Part shown: positions 25,712-34,200 of the stretch, piece by piece
Layout: each line of letters opens with the position of its first letter
Position numbering within the stretch: the first letter of the stretch is position 1
Origin: Mucilaginibacter sp. L196
GTDB taxonomy: Bacteria; Bacteroidota; Bacteroidia; Sphingobacteriales; Sphingobacteriaceae
Reading direction: 5' to 3'
Assembly: GCF_009765905.1 (NCBI RefSeq)
Contig: NZ_LMUO01000019.1
Span: 786,153-850,152 of the forward strand
DNA: 64,000 nucleotides
Made by a program: the position numbers and the translations under genes
The notes under the pieces: model-generated
What the model was told of the DNA's origin: nothing
What the model saw: the letters and a program-made list of their open reading frames with translations, nothing else
Database searches by the model: none

Positions 25712-26857
25712 TTACGAAGAAGGGACTAATTGTTGATTTAATACTGTTGTAAATGCTTCTAAAAATCTATCCGCATGCGCTTTAGTTAAATTAAGCGCCG
25801 GTAAAAGCCTGATCACGTTAGGTTTGGCTTCGCCTGTAAATATATGATGCTTGAAAAGCAAGTCCTTTTTAACGTTGGCTAATTCAGCAGGTAATTCAAT
25901 GCCAATCATCAAACCACGGCCACGTATTTCCTTAACCTGTTTAAATTTCTTCAACTCGCTTATTAAGTAACCGCCAACTTCAGCGGCATTTTGCATTAGA
26001 TTATTTTGCTCTATTTCTTCTAATACAGCCAATCCTGCAGCACAAGCTAAGTGGTTACCCCCAAATGTAGTACCCAACATGCCATAGGCGGGTTGTATTT
26101 TTGGTGATATGATGATGCCACCAACCGGGAAACCATTGCCCATTCCCTTTGCCATACTGTATATATCAGCATTAATACCGGCAAAATCATGCGAGAAGAA
26201 TTTACCGGTACGGCCGTATCCGCATTGTACAGAATCTGCTATAAATACCGCGTTGTGCTGATCGCATAGCGTGCGTATCTTTCTTAAAAAACTTTCGCTT
26301 GCTACCTGTATGCCACCAACCCCTTGTATACCTTCAATAATTACTGATGAAATCTCATTGGTAGCAAATGCCTGCTCTAGGGCCGCTTCATCCTGCCATA
26401 GTACAAAAATTACATTGTCAGTTTCATTAACAGGTGCTACAATTTTAGGATTATCAGTAACCGCGACAGCTAATGAAGTACGACCATGAAATGCATTTTT
26501 AAAAGCGATAACCTTCTTTTTGCCATTGTAAAAAGATGCCAGCTTCAAAGCATTCTCATTTGCCTCAGCACCTGAATTGCAAAGAAATAATTGATAATCT
26601 TCCTTACCTGAAACCTTACCCAATTTTTCAGCCAGTTCTTTTTGCAAAGGGATCTCGATAGAGTTTGAATAGAAACCTATTTGATGTAACTGATCCTCCA
26701 ATCGCTTAACATATCGTGGGTTAGTATGCCCGATAGAAATTACAGCGTGACCGCCATAAAGATCAAGATACTCAGTGCCCTTGTCGTCATAAACAAGGCT
26801 GCCAACACCTTTTACAATGTTGATCGGATTGATTGGATAAACGTCGAATAGCTTCAT
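25712..26857 (-). CDS. argD: Acylornithine aminotransferase
   Basis: A 381-residue class III PLP aminotransferase that makes N-acyl-ornithine from the semialdehyde. The PLP lysine is in SMAKGMGNGFPVGG (about residue 234), with the upstream NSGAEANENALKLA phosphate-binding region and FHGRTSLAV. Length is normal. It lies 20 bases upstream of argF', and is separated from argC by the small four-helix ORF and its flanking repeats. Confidence 0.95.
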   Translation of the reverse strand: MKLFDVYPINPINIVKGVGSLVYDDKGTEYLDLYGGHAVISIGHTNPRYVKRLEDQLHQIGFYSNSIEIPLQKELAEKLGKVSGKEDYQLFLCNSGAEANENALKLASFYNGKKKVIAFKNAFHGRTSLAVAVTDNPKIVAPVNETDNVIFVLWQDEAALEQAFATNEISSVIIEGIQGVGGIQVASESFLRKIRTLCDQHNAVFIADSVQCGYGRTGKFFSHDFAGINADIYSMAKGMGNGFPVGGIIISPKIQPAYGMLGTTFGGNHLACAAGLAVLEEIEQNNLMQNAAEVGGYLISELKKFKQVKEIRGRGLMIGIELPAELANVKKDLLFKHHIFTGEAKPNVIRLLPALNLTKAHADRFLEAFTTVLNQQLVPSS

Positions 26858-26858
26858 G

Positions 26859-26890
26859 TTAGTTGAAAGTTAAAAGTTTAAAGTGAAAAG
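26859..26890. repeat. GTTGAAAGT-type repeat, left flank of the four-helix ORF
   Basis: GTTGAAAGTTAAAAGTTTAAAG on the plus strand. The matching inverted copy is at 27262-27297, on the other side of the four-helix ORF. Confidence 0.6.
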
Positions 26891-26906
26891 TACTGCTCAT
26901 AATTTT

Positions 26907-27260
26907 TTAATTTCTCACTTTTTTAATTAAAGAGATTAGCATTGCTTTGATCTCATTAATGTTTTGTGTATGCGTATTATATAGTTCAAGATTAAGAAAC
27001 CCCAAATCTTTTGATAGTAAAACAAGATATTCAACTTCGTGCGAGGAGCCTAAAGCGTTTTGTAAATAACTTGCAAAGTCTTTTTGCGTAAATCTGCCAG
27101 CTCCTTCTGCAATGTTTGCAGGAATTGAAGTAGACGCTCTCTTAAGTTGACTTACTAAATTATATGTCTCTTCCTTAGGAAATTCCGACATTGATTTGTA
27201 AATGCTTAATGCAAGATCATGTGATCTTTTCCAAACAATTAATTCTTTATAATCTTGCAT
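26907..27260 (-). CDS. Four-helix-bundle protein, S23/IVS-encoded family
   Basis: A 117-residue helical protein starting MQDYKELIVWKRSHDLALSI, with the family's LVSQLKRASTSIPANIAEG and GSSHEVEYLVLLSKDLGFL. Homologues were first seen encoded by intervening sequences in 23S rRNA genes and also occur as free-standing genes; their function is not established. Here the gene lies between argC and argD and is bounded on both sides by inverted copies of an intergenic repeat, which suggests that it arrived as a cassette. It need not have a role in arginine synthesis. Confidence 0.9.
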   Translation of the reverse strand: MQDYKELIVWKRSHDLALSIYKSMSEFPKEETYNLVSQLKRASTSIPANIAEGAGRFTQKDFASYLQNALGSSHEVEYLVLLSKDLGFLNLELYNTHTQNINEIKAMLISLIKKVRN

Positions 27261-27261
27261 T

Positions 27262-27297
27262 TCTTACTTTCAACTTTACACTTTCAACCTTTAACTA
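27262..27297. repeat. GTTGAAAGT-type repeat, right flank of the four-helix ORF (inverted)
   Basis: CTTTCAACTTTACACTTTCA on the plus strand, the inverse of the left flank at 26859-26890, filling the spacer to the argC stop codon. Confidence 0.6.
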
Positions 27298-27299
27298 CC

Positions 27300-28298
27300 T
27301 TAAAATCCGGTTGCTTTTAGTTTTAGTCCTGCAGTTTCATCAAAGCCAAACATTAAATTCATGTTTTGAACTGCCTGACCTGATGCGCCTTTGGTTAAAT
27401 TATCAATTATACTTGTGATCAATAGTTTTTTACCATGCTTTTGTATTTGTATAAAGCACTTGTTGGTGTTTACTATTTGTTTAAGATCGATATTGCGCTT
27501 GGTTACATGCGTAAACGGATGCCATGCATAATAATCTTCGTAAAGTTTAAATGCTTCATCTCCAGTTAAATCACTGTCTAAATAGATAGAAGCGATAATA
27601 CCACGGGTATAATCGCCACGATAAGGGACGAAGTTTAACGTTTGACCAAAATCGGGTTGTAATTGGTTTAAGGATTGGCCAATCTCACCCAAATGCTGAT
27701 GATCAAATGCTTTATAAATTGACAAATTATCGTTTCTCCACGTAAAATGTGTAGTAGCCGATGGGCTTTGTCCCGCACCGGTTGAACCTGTAGTAGCTGT
27801 GATGTGGACTTCGCTGTTCAAGTTATTACTTGCAGCCAGTGGCAATAATCCCAATTGCAGGCAAGTAGCAAAGCAACCAGGGTTAGCTATATTTTGAGCT
27901 GATTTTATCGCGTCACGCTGTAACTCAGGTAAACCATAAACAAAACTCTTATTATTGATTTGCGCATTTTGACTTAACCTAAAATCCTGACTTAAGTCAA
28001 TAATTTTAATGTTATCCGGAATATCATTTTCTGCCAAAAACTTTTTCGCATCACCATGGCCTACACACAAAAACAGCACATCAATATCATGCGACAAATC
28101 ACCGCTGAATTTTAAATCAGTATCGCCAAACAAGTCGGTATGCACTTCGTAAATATAGTTGCCGCTATTGCTCTTGCTGTTTACAAAAGCAATATCAACG
28201 TTCGGGTGGTTCACTAATATCCTCAGCATTTCACCGCCTGTATATCCAGCACCCCCAATTATTCCGGCTTTAATTTTATTCAATGTTGATCCTGTCAT
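27300..28298 (-). CDS. argC: N-acyl-gamma-glutamyl-phosphate reductase
   Basis: A 332-residue NADPH-dependent reductase of the arginine pathway. The Rossmann motif is GIIGGAGYTGGEMLR (about residues 13-27) and the catalytic cysteine is in NPGCFATC (about residue 143), with GSTGAGQSPSATTHF and the HQHLGEI histidine region. The frame start at 28298 overlaps the end of the cupin gene by 23 bases; a second methionine is not close, so this start is kept with some doubt. Confidence 0.95.
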   Translation of the reverse strand: MTGSTLNKIKAGIIGGAGYTGGEMLRILVNHPNVDIAFVNSKSNSGNYIYEVHTDLFGDTDLKFSGDLSHDIDVLFLCVGHGDAKKFLAENDIPDNIKIIDLSQDFRLSQNAQINNKSFVYGLPELQRDAIKSAQNIANPGCFATCLQLGLLPLAASNNLNSEVHITATTGSTGAGQSPSATTHFTWRNDNLSIYKAFDHQHLGEIGQSLNQLQPDFGQTLNFVPYRGDYTRGIIASIYLDSDLTGDEAFKLYEDYYAWHPFTHVTKRNIDLKQIVNTNKCFIQIQKHGKKLLITSIIDNLTKGASGQAVQNMNLMFGFDETAGLKLKATGF

Positions 28299-28692
28299 TT
28301 TTTGTAGATGGTGTTGAATATAAAATGAACTCTAAATCGCTGTTTTCTTTATTACTGATGAAATGCTTTTGTCCCGGTTTTATTGCAATTCCTTGTTCCG
28401 GTTTTAAAACGCTTTCAACGCCATCAATGGTAAAAGTTGCTTTTCCTTTCAGGATAAAAAATACCTGGGAAGATTTTTCATGATAATGCAGTTGTTCAGC
28501 AGTATCAGGTGGCATCAACTCTTGTTTTACCGATAGAACGTCTGTGTCAATAAAATTCCATCCATAACAATCATCACCCCATTTATAGTGGCTCAAGCAT
28601 TCACTTTTCGAAAAAGCACCCCCTCCGCCCCCTGAAGGGGGAACTTCGCCGGATGTATTGTTAATGGTGCTCATATTAATTTTTTGAAGCAT
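28276..28692 (-). CDS. Cupin-domain protein with repeat-derived N-terminus
   Basis: A 138-residue single-domain cupin. The beta-barrel motifs are QLHYHEKSSQVFFILKGKAT (about residues 66-85) and the later PGQKHFISN with a conserved histidine, which together can hold a metal ion. Residues about 15-26 (GEVPPSGGGGGAF) are encoded by the GC-rich palindrome, and may be an insertion. It lies between argG and argC and overlaps both, so it is translated with them. Its role in the operon is unknown; a small-molecule-binding or isomerase function is possible. Confidence 0.85.
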   Translation of the reverse strand: MLQKINMSTINNTSGEVPPSGGGGGAFSKSECLSHYKWGDDCYGWNFIDTDVLSVKQELMPPDTAEQLHYHEKSSQVFFILKGKATFTIDGVESVLKPEQGIAIKPGQKHFISNKENSDLEFILYSTPSTKNDRINIE

Positions 28693-28723
28693 TAATTGCT
28701 CCCCCTTCAGGGGGCTGGGGGGT
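28618..28723. repeat. Inverted pair of GC-rich palindromic repeats at the argG-cupin junction
   Basis: Left copy (28618-28642) reads CCCCCTGAAGGGGGA in its core; right copy (28698-28723) reads GCTCCCCCTTCAGGGGGCTG, then GGGGGT. They are separated by about 55 bases and match the pair around the DUF559 segment at 5525-5957. The right copy is translated as the tail of ArgG (TPQPPEGGA) and the left one as part of the cupin N-terminus. Confidence 0.85.
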
Positions 28724-29905
28724 ATTTACTTTATGGTAGATCATTACCTGGTTGCCAAATATTTTTGAGAACCCTTTCACATCTTCGCCACTCCAGGCGT
28801 TGTTCATCTCGCCATAGCTGCCAAATTTGTTCGACATTAAATCATGTGCCGATTCAATACCAACAACCTGGAACCTGTACGGGTATAATTTAACAAATAC
28901 TTTACCGCTAACATATTGCTGTGTATCGTTTAAAAAGGCCTCTATGTTACGCATAATTGGATCGTGAAATTGTCCCTCATGTAACCAGTTGCCATAGAAT
29001 GACGATAACTGATCTTTCCACGATAACTGCCATTTGGTTAATACATGTTTCTCTAAAGTATGATGTGCTTTGATAATCACCATTGGTGCAGCGGCTTCAA
29101 AGCCTACACGGCCTTTAATACCAATAATAGTATCACCCACATGTATATCACGACCGATGCCATATGGCTGCGCGATAGCCTGTAAAGCCTGAATAGCTTT
29201 TGTTGGGTGATCATATTTCTTGCCATCAATAGCAATTAATTCGCCTTGCTCAAACTCCAATTCTATATCACGTGGTTCGGTTTCGCTTACCTGGGTTGGC
29301 CATGCATCCTCAGGCAAACCTAAATTTGAGGTTAAAGTTTCCTTACCACCGACTGAAGTTCCCCAAATGCCCTTGTTAATTGAATATTTATTTTTTTCGA
29401 AATTCATCTCAACACCATGATCTTTCAGGTATTGAATTTCCGCCTCACGGCTCAATTTTAAATCACGAATAGGGGTGATGATCTGAACGTCCGGTATCAG
29501 GATATTAAATATCATGTCAAAACGTACTTGATCATTACCGGCACCAGTACTACCATGGACAACAGCCTCTGCGCCGATTTCTTTAGCATAGTTGGCAATC
29601 GCTGTTGCCTGGCTCACACGCTCAGCACTTACCGAAAGCGGGTAGGTGTTGTTTTTTAATACGTTACCGTATATCAGGTATTTAACACAGGTATCGTAAA
29701 AGTTTTTAGTTTCATCAACTACATGGTGCGATGTTACACCCATTTTATAGGCGCGTTCTTCAACACCTTTTAGTTCCTCTTCGCTAAAGCCACCGGTATT
29801 TACAATAACCGAGTGTACCTCATAACCTAAATCCTGAGTTAAATATATGCAGCAAAATGAGGTATCTAAACCGCCGCTGTAAGCTAATACTACTTTTTTC
29901 TTCAT
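28676..29905 (-). CDS. argG: Argininosuccinate synthase
   Basis: A 409-residue enzyme that joins citrulline and aspartate with ATP. The P-loop AYSGGLDTS (residues 8-16) and the STGAGNDQVRF and SVGGKETLTSNLGLPEDAW regions are conserved. The native-looking C-terminus would be near VMIYHKVN; the final TPQPPEGGAINASKN is encoded by the GC-rich palindrome and so is an added tail. In the operon it follows the GNAT gene after 27 bases. Confidence 0.96.
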   Translation of the reverse strand: MKKKVVLAYSGGLDTSFCCIYLTQDLGYEVHSVIVNTGGFSEEELKGVEERAYKMGVTSHHVVDETKNFYDTCVKYLIYGNVLKNNTYPLSVSAERVSQATAIANYAKEIGAEAVVHGSTGAGNDQVRFDMIFNILIPDVQIITPIRDLKLSREAEIQYLKDHGVEMNFEKNKYSINKGIWGTSVGGKETLTSNLGLPEDAWPTQVSETEPRDIELEFEQGELIAIDGKKYDHPTKAIQALQAIAQPYGIGRDIHVGDTIIGIKGRVGFEAAAPMVIIKAHHTLEKHVLTKWQLSWKDQLSSFYGNWLHEGQFHDPIMRNIEAFLNDTQQYVSGKVFVKLYPYRFQVVGIESAHDLMSNKFGSYGEMNNAWSGEDVKGFSKIFGNQVMIYHKVNTPQPPEGGAINASKN

Positions 29906-29932
29906 TGGGTGTATATGTTGTGAAACTTAATA

Positions 29933-30574
29933 TTATTCGTGGTGAATGGTTTTCTTAATAGCATTTTCAATCCGCTCAAGCAAGGTAGCCTTATGCGTTA
30001 GCTTCTTAATCTTGTCCTCAATCTCTTTTTGTTTTTCGGCAGGATCAAAAAGCATGGCGGTGCACATGCAGTTTTTGCGCTCTTTGCTGGTTAAAATATC
30101 ATAGTTAACACAGCTTTTGCAGCCTTTCCAAAAATCTTCATCCTGCGTAAGCTCTGAATAGGTAACAGGGCCGTAGCCAAGTTCGTTATTGATTTTCATT
30201 ACTGCCAACCCGGTTGTTAAGCCAAACAGCTTTGCTTCGGGGTATTTTGTGCGTGATAGCTCGAATATTTTATGTTTGATGGCCTTAGCCAGACCAACTT
30301 TCCTAAACTGCGGATTAACAATTAATCCCGAGTTTGCCACGAAATCGCCGTGACTCCAGGTCTCAATATAACAAAAACCTGCCCAGGTACCCTCCTTGTG
30401 CAGTGCAATTACTGCTTTGCCTTCCAGCATTTTATCCGCGACATATTCCGGCGAGCGTTGTGCAATACCTGTCCCGCGCGCTTTTGCCGATTCAGCCATT
30501 TCATCGCAAATTTGCTGGGCGTAATCAACGTGTTGTGCAGTAGCAACCAGTATGTCAAAATCTTGTATAGTCAT
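29933..30574 (-). CDS. GNAT acyltransferase opening the arginine operon (candidate N-acylglutamate synthase)
   Basis: A 213-residue protein with a GNAT core: GLIVNPQFRKVGLAKAIKHK (about residues 83-102) is the acyl-CoA-binding motif A. The C-terminal third adds a cysteine cluster C-x2-C ... C-x-C (KSCVNYDIL to NCMCTAM, about residues 151-172) that could bind a metal. Being first in the operon with argG, argC, argD and argF', and in the absence of argA or argJ, it is a good candidate for the enzyme that starts the pathway by acylating glutamate. This is inference from position. Confidence 0.8.
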   Translation of the reverse strand: MTIQDFDILVATAQHVDYAQQICDEMAESAKARGTGIAQRSPEYVADKMLEGKAVIALHKEGTWAGFCYIETWSHGDFVANSGLIVNPQFRKVGLAKAIKHKIFELSRTKYPEAKLFGLTTGLAVMKINNELGYGPVTYSELTQDEDFWKGCKSCVNYDILTSKERKNCMCTAMLFDPAEKQKEIEDKIKKLTHKATLLERIENAIKKTIHHE

Positions 30575-30642
30575 TATAGTAAAAAGATTACCGTAAAATT
30601 ATTGGCCATGAAGCCGTAATTATTAAATGGTTTTTGGAGGAA

Positions 30643-30661
30643 GAAGTTTAATTTAAACTTC
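30643..30661. promoter_or_regulatory. Palindromic operator candidate upstream of the arginine operon
   Basis: GAAGTTTAA-T-TTAAACTTC is a perfect 9-bp inverted repeat 69 bases upstream of the first arginine gene. It does not match the enterobacterial ARG box. The minus-strand sequence after it lacks a U-run, so it is more likely a protein-binding site than a terminator. Confidence 0.4.
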
Positions 30662-30718
30662 ATTTGGGTTGTTTAGAAATGTAAATTAAACCCTGGGCAT
30701 AAATAGCCTTCGTCGTGA

Positions 30719-30823
30719 TGGAGAAACGAAAGTGGTACACAAAGCAGCGGCAACCGGAGCAAATTTTGCTTTGGTTACTAACTTATTTATGCTTTGGTGG
30801 ATCATTTTTTATGCTTTTTTAAT
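30719..30823 (+). CDS. Possible small membrane protein
   Basis: A 34-codon frame within the 379-base spacer upstream of the arginine operon: MEKRKWYTKQRQPEQ followed by a hydrophobic run ILLWLLTYLCFGG. The basic head and single membrane-like segment are what a real microprotein would have, but there is no clear promoter box and it could be chance. The remainder of the spacer (30824-30953) is AT-rich and shows nothing I can name. Confidence 0.3.
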
Positions 30824-30953
30824 TTACTGCAAAAGTTTACATTAATTTTTATTTATGCAAGTAAAAAATGCTTTTAAATCATTTAAACCCTATTTTATTA
30901 CAAGGGAGTGTTCAAAATGATATTTTGTGTAATGAATACACTAAAATATAGGT

Positions 30954-31916
30954 CTATCCCAGCCTTTTACGCACAATATCATCAATAATCATATCCGCAT
31001 GAATACGGGAGTTTTCAATAAACCACAAATGGGTATCCAAACCACCTACAACCACACCGGCCAGGTACATCCCAGGCATATTGGTTTCCATGGTATCAGG
31101 GTTGTATTGTGGGATATACTTATCCTCGGATAAATGAATACCCAGTTTTTTCAGAAAACTAAAATTGGGTTTATATCCCGTCATCGCCATCACAAAATCA
31201 TTGGGAATGGTAATGATACCCTCGGGTGTCTCAATATCAACTTCATACTCCCGTATAGCTTTCAGATTTGAATTAAAATAGGCCTTAATGCTGCCTTCTT
31301 TAATACGGTTGATAATATCCGGCCTTACCCAATATTTAACACGACTACTGATTTCATCACCTCGAACAACTAAGGTAACATCAGCACCCTTGCGATAAGT
31401 TTCTAATGCGACATCTATAGCCGAATTGCTTGAACCAACTACAACCACCCTTTGCATGGCGTAATAATGCGGATCAAGGTAATAGTGTTTTACTTTGGGC
31501 AGATCTTCACCGGGGATATTCAAATTAACCGATATATCATAAAAACCGGTAGATAGTATTACATTTTTAGCTTGATACGTTCCTTTTCTTGAAGTGATGA
31601 TATATCCATTGTCATCTTTAGTAAGCCCGGTAACCTCCTCAAATAAATTAATAGGCAAATGTCTTGATACCGCTACACGGCGATAATATTCCAAGGCCTC
31701 AGCCCGTACCGGTTTGTTATTGATGGTGACAAAAGGTATCCCGCCAATTTCCAGTTTCTCCGATGTAGAGAAAAAAGTCATGGTAGACGGATAATTGTAT
31801 AACGAATTAACCAGGCAGCCTTTTTCAATAATCAGAAAGCTTAAACCGGCCCGCTGTGCCGCCAATCCGCAAGCTAATCCAATTGGGCCGCCACCTATTA
31901 TAAGTATATCAAGCAT
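30954..31916 (-). CDS. ypdA: YpdA-family NAD(P)-dependent flavin disulfide reductase
   Basis: A 320-residue two-dinucleotide-domain flavoprotein: DILIIGGGPIGLACGLAAQ at the N-terminus for FAD and VVVVGSSNSAIDVALE (about residues 158-173) for NADPH. The overall pattern including NYPSTMTFFSTSEKLEIGG matches YpdA, which in Firmicutes reduces bacillithiol disulfide. Whether the Bacteroidota enzyme has that substrate is inferred only. It is flanked by a long spacer and by a REP palindrome. Confidence 0.85.
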   Translation of the reverse strand: MLDILIIGGGPIGLACGLAAQRAGLSFLIIEKGCLVNSLYNYPSTMTFFSTSEKLEIGGIPFVTINNKPVRAEALEYYRRVAVSRHLPINLFEEVTGLTKDDNGYIITSRKGTYQAKNVILSTGFYDISVNLNIPGEDLPKVKHYYLDPHYYAMQRVVVVGSSNSAIDVALETYRKGADVTLVVRGDEISSRVKYWVRPDIINRIKEGSIKAYFNSNLKAIREYEVDIETPEGIITIPNDFVMAMTGYKPNFSFLKKLGIHLSEDKYIPQYNPDTMETNMPGMYLAGVVVGGLDTHLWFIENSRIHADMIIDDIVRKRLG

Positions 31917-31940
31917 GTATTATATCTTTATTTACCATCC

Positions 31941-32015
31941 TGTCATTCTGAGCGTAGCGAAGAATCTGTAAGTTGGTTTACGCAGTACAGATTCTTCGCT
32001 ACGCTCAGAATGACA
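31941..32015. repeat. REP-like palindrome with 30-bp perfect arms
   Basis: TGTCATTCTGAGCGTAGCGA begins a 30-base arm that is exactly repeated in inverse at 31986-32015, around a 15-base loop. It is a close relative of 17013-17097 and lies between two convergent-type gene ends, where it may serve as a transcript end for both. Confidence 0.85.
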
Positions 32016-32027
32016 AGGGGTTATTAT

Positions 32028-34085
32028 TTATTTTATACCCAATGATTTCAAGAATGCTGCCGAATTTGGCTCTCTTTCTAAAAAGTGCCTTAACATAGCC
32101 ATTTCATCTTCCTGGGCACCTTCCTGCAATATTTCTTTACGGTATCTCACACCTGTTGCCTGATCAAGTACACCATGTTTTTCAAATATCGAGAAAATAT
32201 CCTGCGCATAAACCTTAGACCATAAATAGCCATAATAATTTGCACCATAACTATTCAAATGCGTAAATCCGCAGATGAAATGACTTCCTTCCGGATAAGG
32301 GGTTTGGTTTAAAGTCCACAGGTCTTTTTCTACCTGGTCAATTCCTTTGTCTTTTATATTATTGTAACGATCTTCATAGGTAAAATCTAATTTCGCTAAT
32401 GATACCTGCCTGATGTATTGAATGGCAACGCCGGCATTTTGTGCAGCCTTCATCTTATCGAATAACGATTTCGGCATAACTGCACCAGTTTTATAGTTTT
32501 TAGCAAAAAGCTTCAGGCAATCATAGTTCCAGCAAAAGTTCTCTAAAAATTGAGATGGTGCTTCAACAAAATCACCCTTTACTGCAAATGCATATTGTGA
32601 GCTTATTGCCGGGTGGCAAAGCAGGAAATGTATCAGGTGCCCAAACTCATGGAACATAGTGATCACATCTTCATGTTCTAATAACGATGGTTCTGTTGCC
32701 GTGCCTTCCGGGAAATTACATATTAGCGTACCAACAGGTAAAACCTCCTTGCCATTAGCTATGCGATATTGCGCGATAGGTGAGGTTTCAAAGTGAGTGT
32801 ATTTATTAGGGCGAGGATAAAGATCAAGAAAGAATGTCCCCATCTTTTTGCCATCCATGTATAGTTCATATGATCTTACTTTGTCGTTCCAAACCGGTAT
32901 GCCGTGAGTTTCATGTATGCTGATGTTGAACAGTTTTTGATATACAGTGAACATACCCTGTATGGTATTATTCATTTCGAAGTACTGTTTTACCTCGTCG
33001 GTGTTTAGCTTGTATTTGTTATCTAATAATTTTTTGCTGTAGAAAGCAATATCCCAGGGTTGTATGGTCGCAGTTTCATTCGGATTTTGTGCTTGTTTAA
33101 TCTCTTTTAATTCGGCAAGTTCAGGGCCTACATGCGGAGTCAGCTTCGCTTGCAAATCATCAAGAAATGCCCATACAGTACTTGGTTTGCCAGCCATTTT
33201 TGTAACCAAAGCATACTCAGCATAAGTTTTATACCCCAGTTCATCAGCTAGCTTCTGGCGATAATGAAATAAGCTGTCCAACGCTGTCATATTTGCAGGA
33301 TATGCACGGTTTTGATATTTTAAATACATGGTGTGGCGTGTGCTGCCCAAATTTGCCGATTGCATAATGTTTATATAATTAGGGCCATTAACCCTAACCA
33401 TATATTTATCATTCGCTCTTTTCCATGGGGCTGTTATTTGCTCCGGCAGGCCATCAAGCTCTGCATGTGAAAATGCTACACTGTCTTTAAACTCAGCCAG
33501 ATTTTTATCAAACTGATTGCCAAAGTCTATTATTTTATCGTTTATAACCTTTAACCTTTTGCGACCATCGGCATCCAGCTTCATGCCGTTTATCTCGAAA
33601 TCAATAAGGTTTTCGTGTATAAATTTCTTTTGCGTTGCTGATAGCTGTTTCCCTACTGCCGATGATGCAAAAGATTTTAACGCTTTATATAACGGCTCAT
33701 TTAAATACAGATCGCTGCCATAGGATGACAGTTTTTCCAATTGATTGTTAGCCTCGTTACGGGTAGCATCATCCTGATAAGTGGATGCGATAACGCTTAG
33801 CTTGGCACCCAGGTCTGTCAAGTCATAACTCAATTCGTCAAATCCCATTAAAGTATTGGCGACAGTTTTTTTACCTGCCGGGATAGCCACCAATTTATGG
33901 ATGCGATAATCAGAAATCTTGATGATAGTTTCCGTTGCTTCTTTAATAGAAGCTGCATCTACCTTGTTAAAAGCGATGGGGCTGTTTGAGTGAATTAGCA
34001 ATGGATTAGTTTGCATTGCGCTTTGCGCGATGACAGTACAGGGAAACAACAACAATAAAGTGCTGATTTTCTTAATGATGTGCAT
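32028..34085 (-). CDS. dcp: M3-family zinc metallopeptidase (Dcp/oligopeptidase type), exported
   Basis: A 685-residue peptidase with a signal peptide (MHIIKKISTLLLLFPCTVIAQ). The zinc motif is MFHEFGHLIH at about residue 476, with the third ligand glutamate expected about 25 residues later in APSQFLENF. Family members release dipeptides or cleave oligopeptides. The size and signal peptide suggest periplasmic peptide degradation. The C-terminal WSKVYAQDIFSIFE is typical of the family. Confidence 0.92.
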   Translation of the reverse strand: MHIIKKISTLLLLFPCTVIAQSAMQTNPLLIHSNSPIAFNKVDAASIKEATETIIKISDYRIHKLVAIPAGKKTVANTLMGFDELSYDLTDLGAKLSVIASTYQDDATRNEANNQLEKLSSYGSDLYLNEPLYKALKSFASSAVGKQLSATQKKFIHENLIDFEINGMKLDADGRKRLKVINDKIIDFGNQFDKNLAEFKDSVAFSHAELDGLPEQITAPWKRANDKYMVRVNGPNYINIMQSANLGSTRHTMYLKYQNRAYPANMTALDSLFHYRQKLADELGYKTYAEYALVTKMAGKPSTVWAFLDDLQAKLTPHVGPELAELKEIKQAQNPNETATIQPWDIAFYSKKLLDNKYKLNTDEVKQYFEMNNTIQGMFTVYQKLFNISIHETHGIPVWNDKVRSYELYMDGKKMGTFFLDLYPRPNKYTHFETSPIAQYRIANGKEVLPVGTLICNFPEGTATEPSLLEHEDVITMFHEFGHLIHFLLCHPAISSQYAFAVKGDFVEAPSQFLENFCWNYDCLKLFAKNYKTGAVMPKSLFDKMKAAQNAGVAIQYIRQVSLAKLDFTYEDRYNNIKDKGIDQVEKDLWTLNQTPYPEGSHFICGFTHLNSYGANYYGYLWSKVYAQDIFSIFEKHGVLDQATGVRYRKEILQEGAQEDEMAMLRHFLEREPNSAAFLKSLGIK

Positions 34086-34200
34086 AATGATTCAGTTTAA
34101 TGATTGCACAGCGAATATAAAGGTTTTGTTAAGAAAGGGAGAGGAGGCTATAGATATTTATTCGGTAGAGTTATAGCGAAATATCAGGGGAAACAAAAAT

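Noticed and set aside
30643..30661. Enterobacterial-type ARG box
   Set aside because: The palindrome GAAGTTTAAT... does not fit the ARG box consensus; it is kept only as an unnamed operator candidate.
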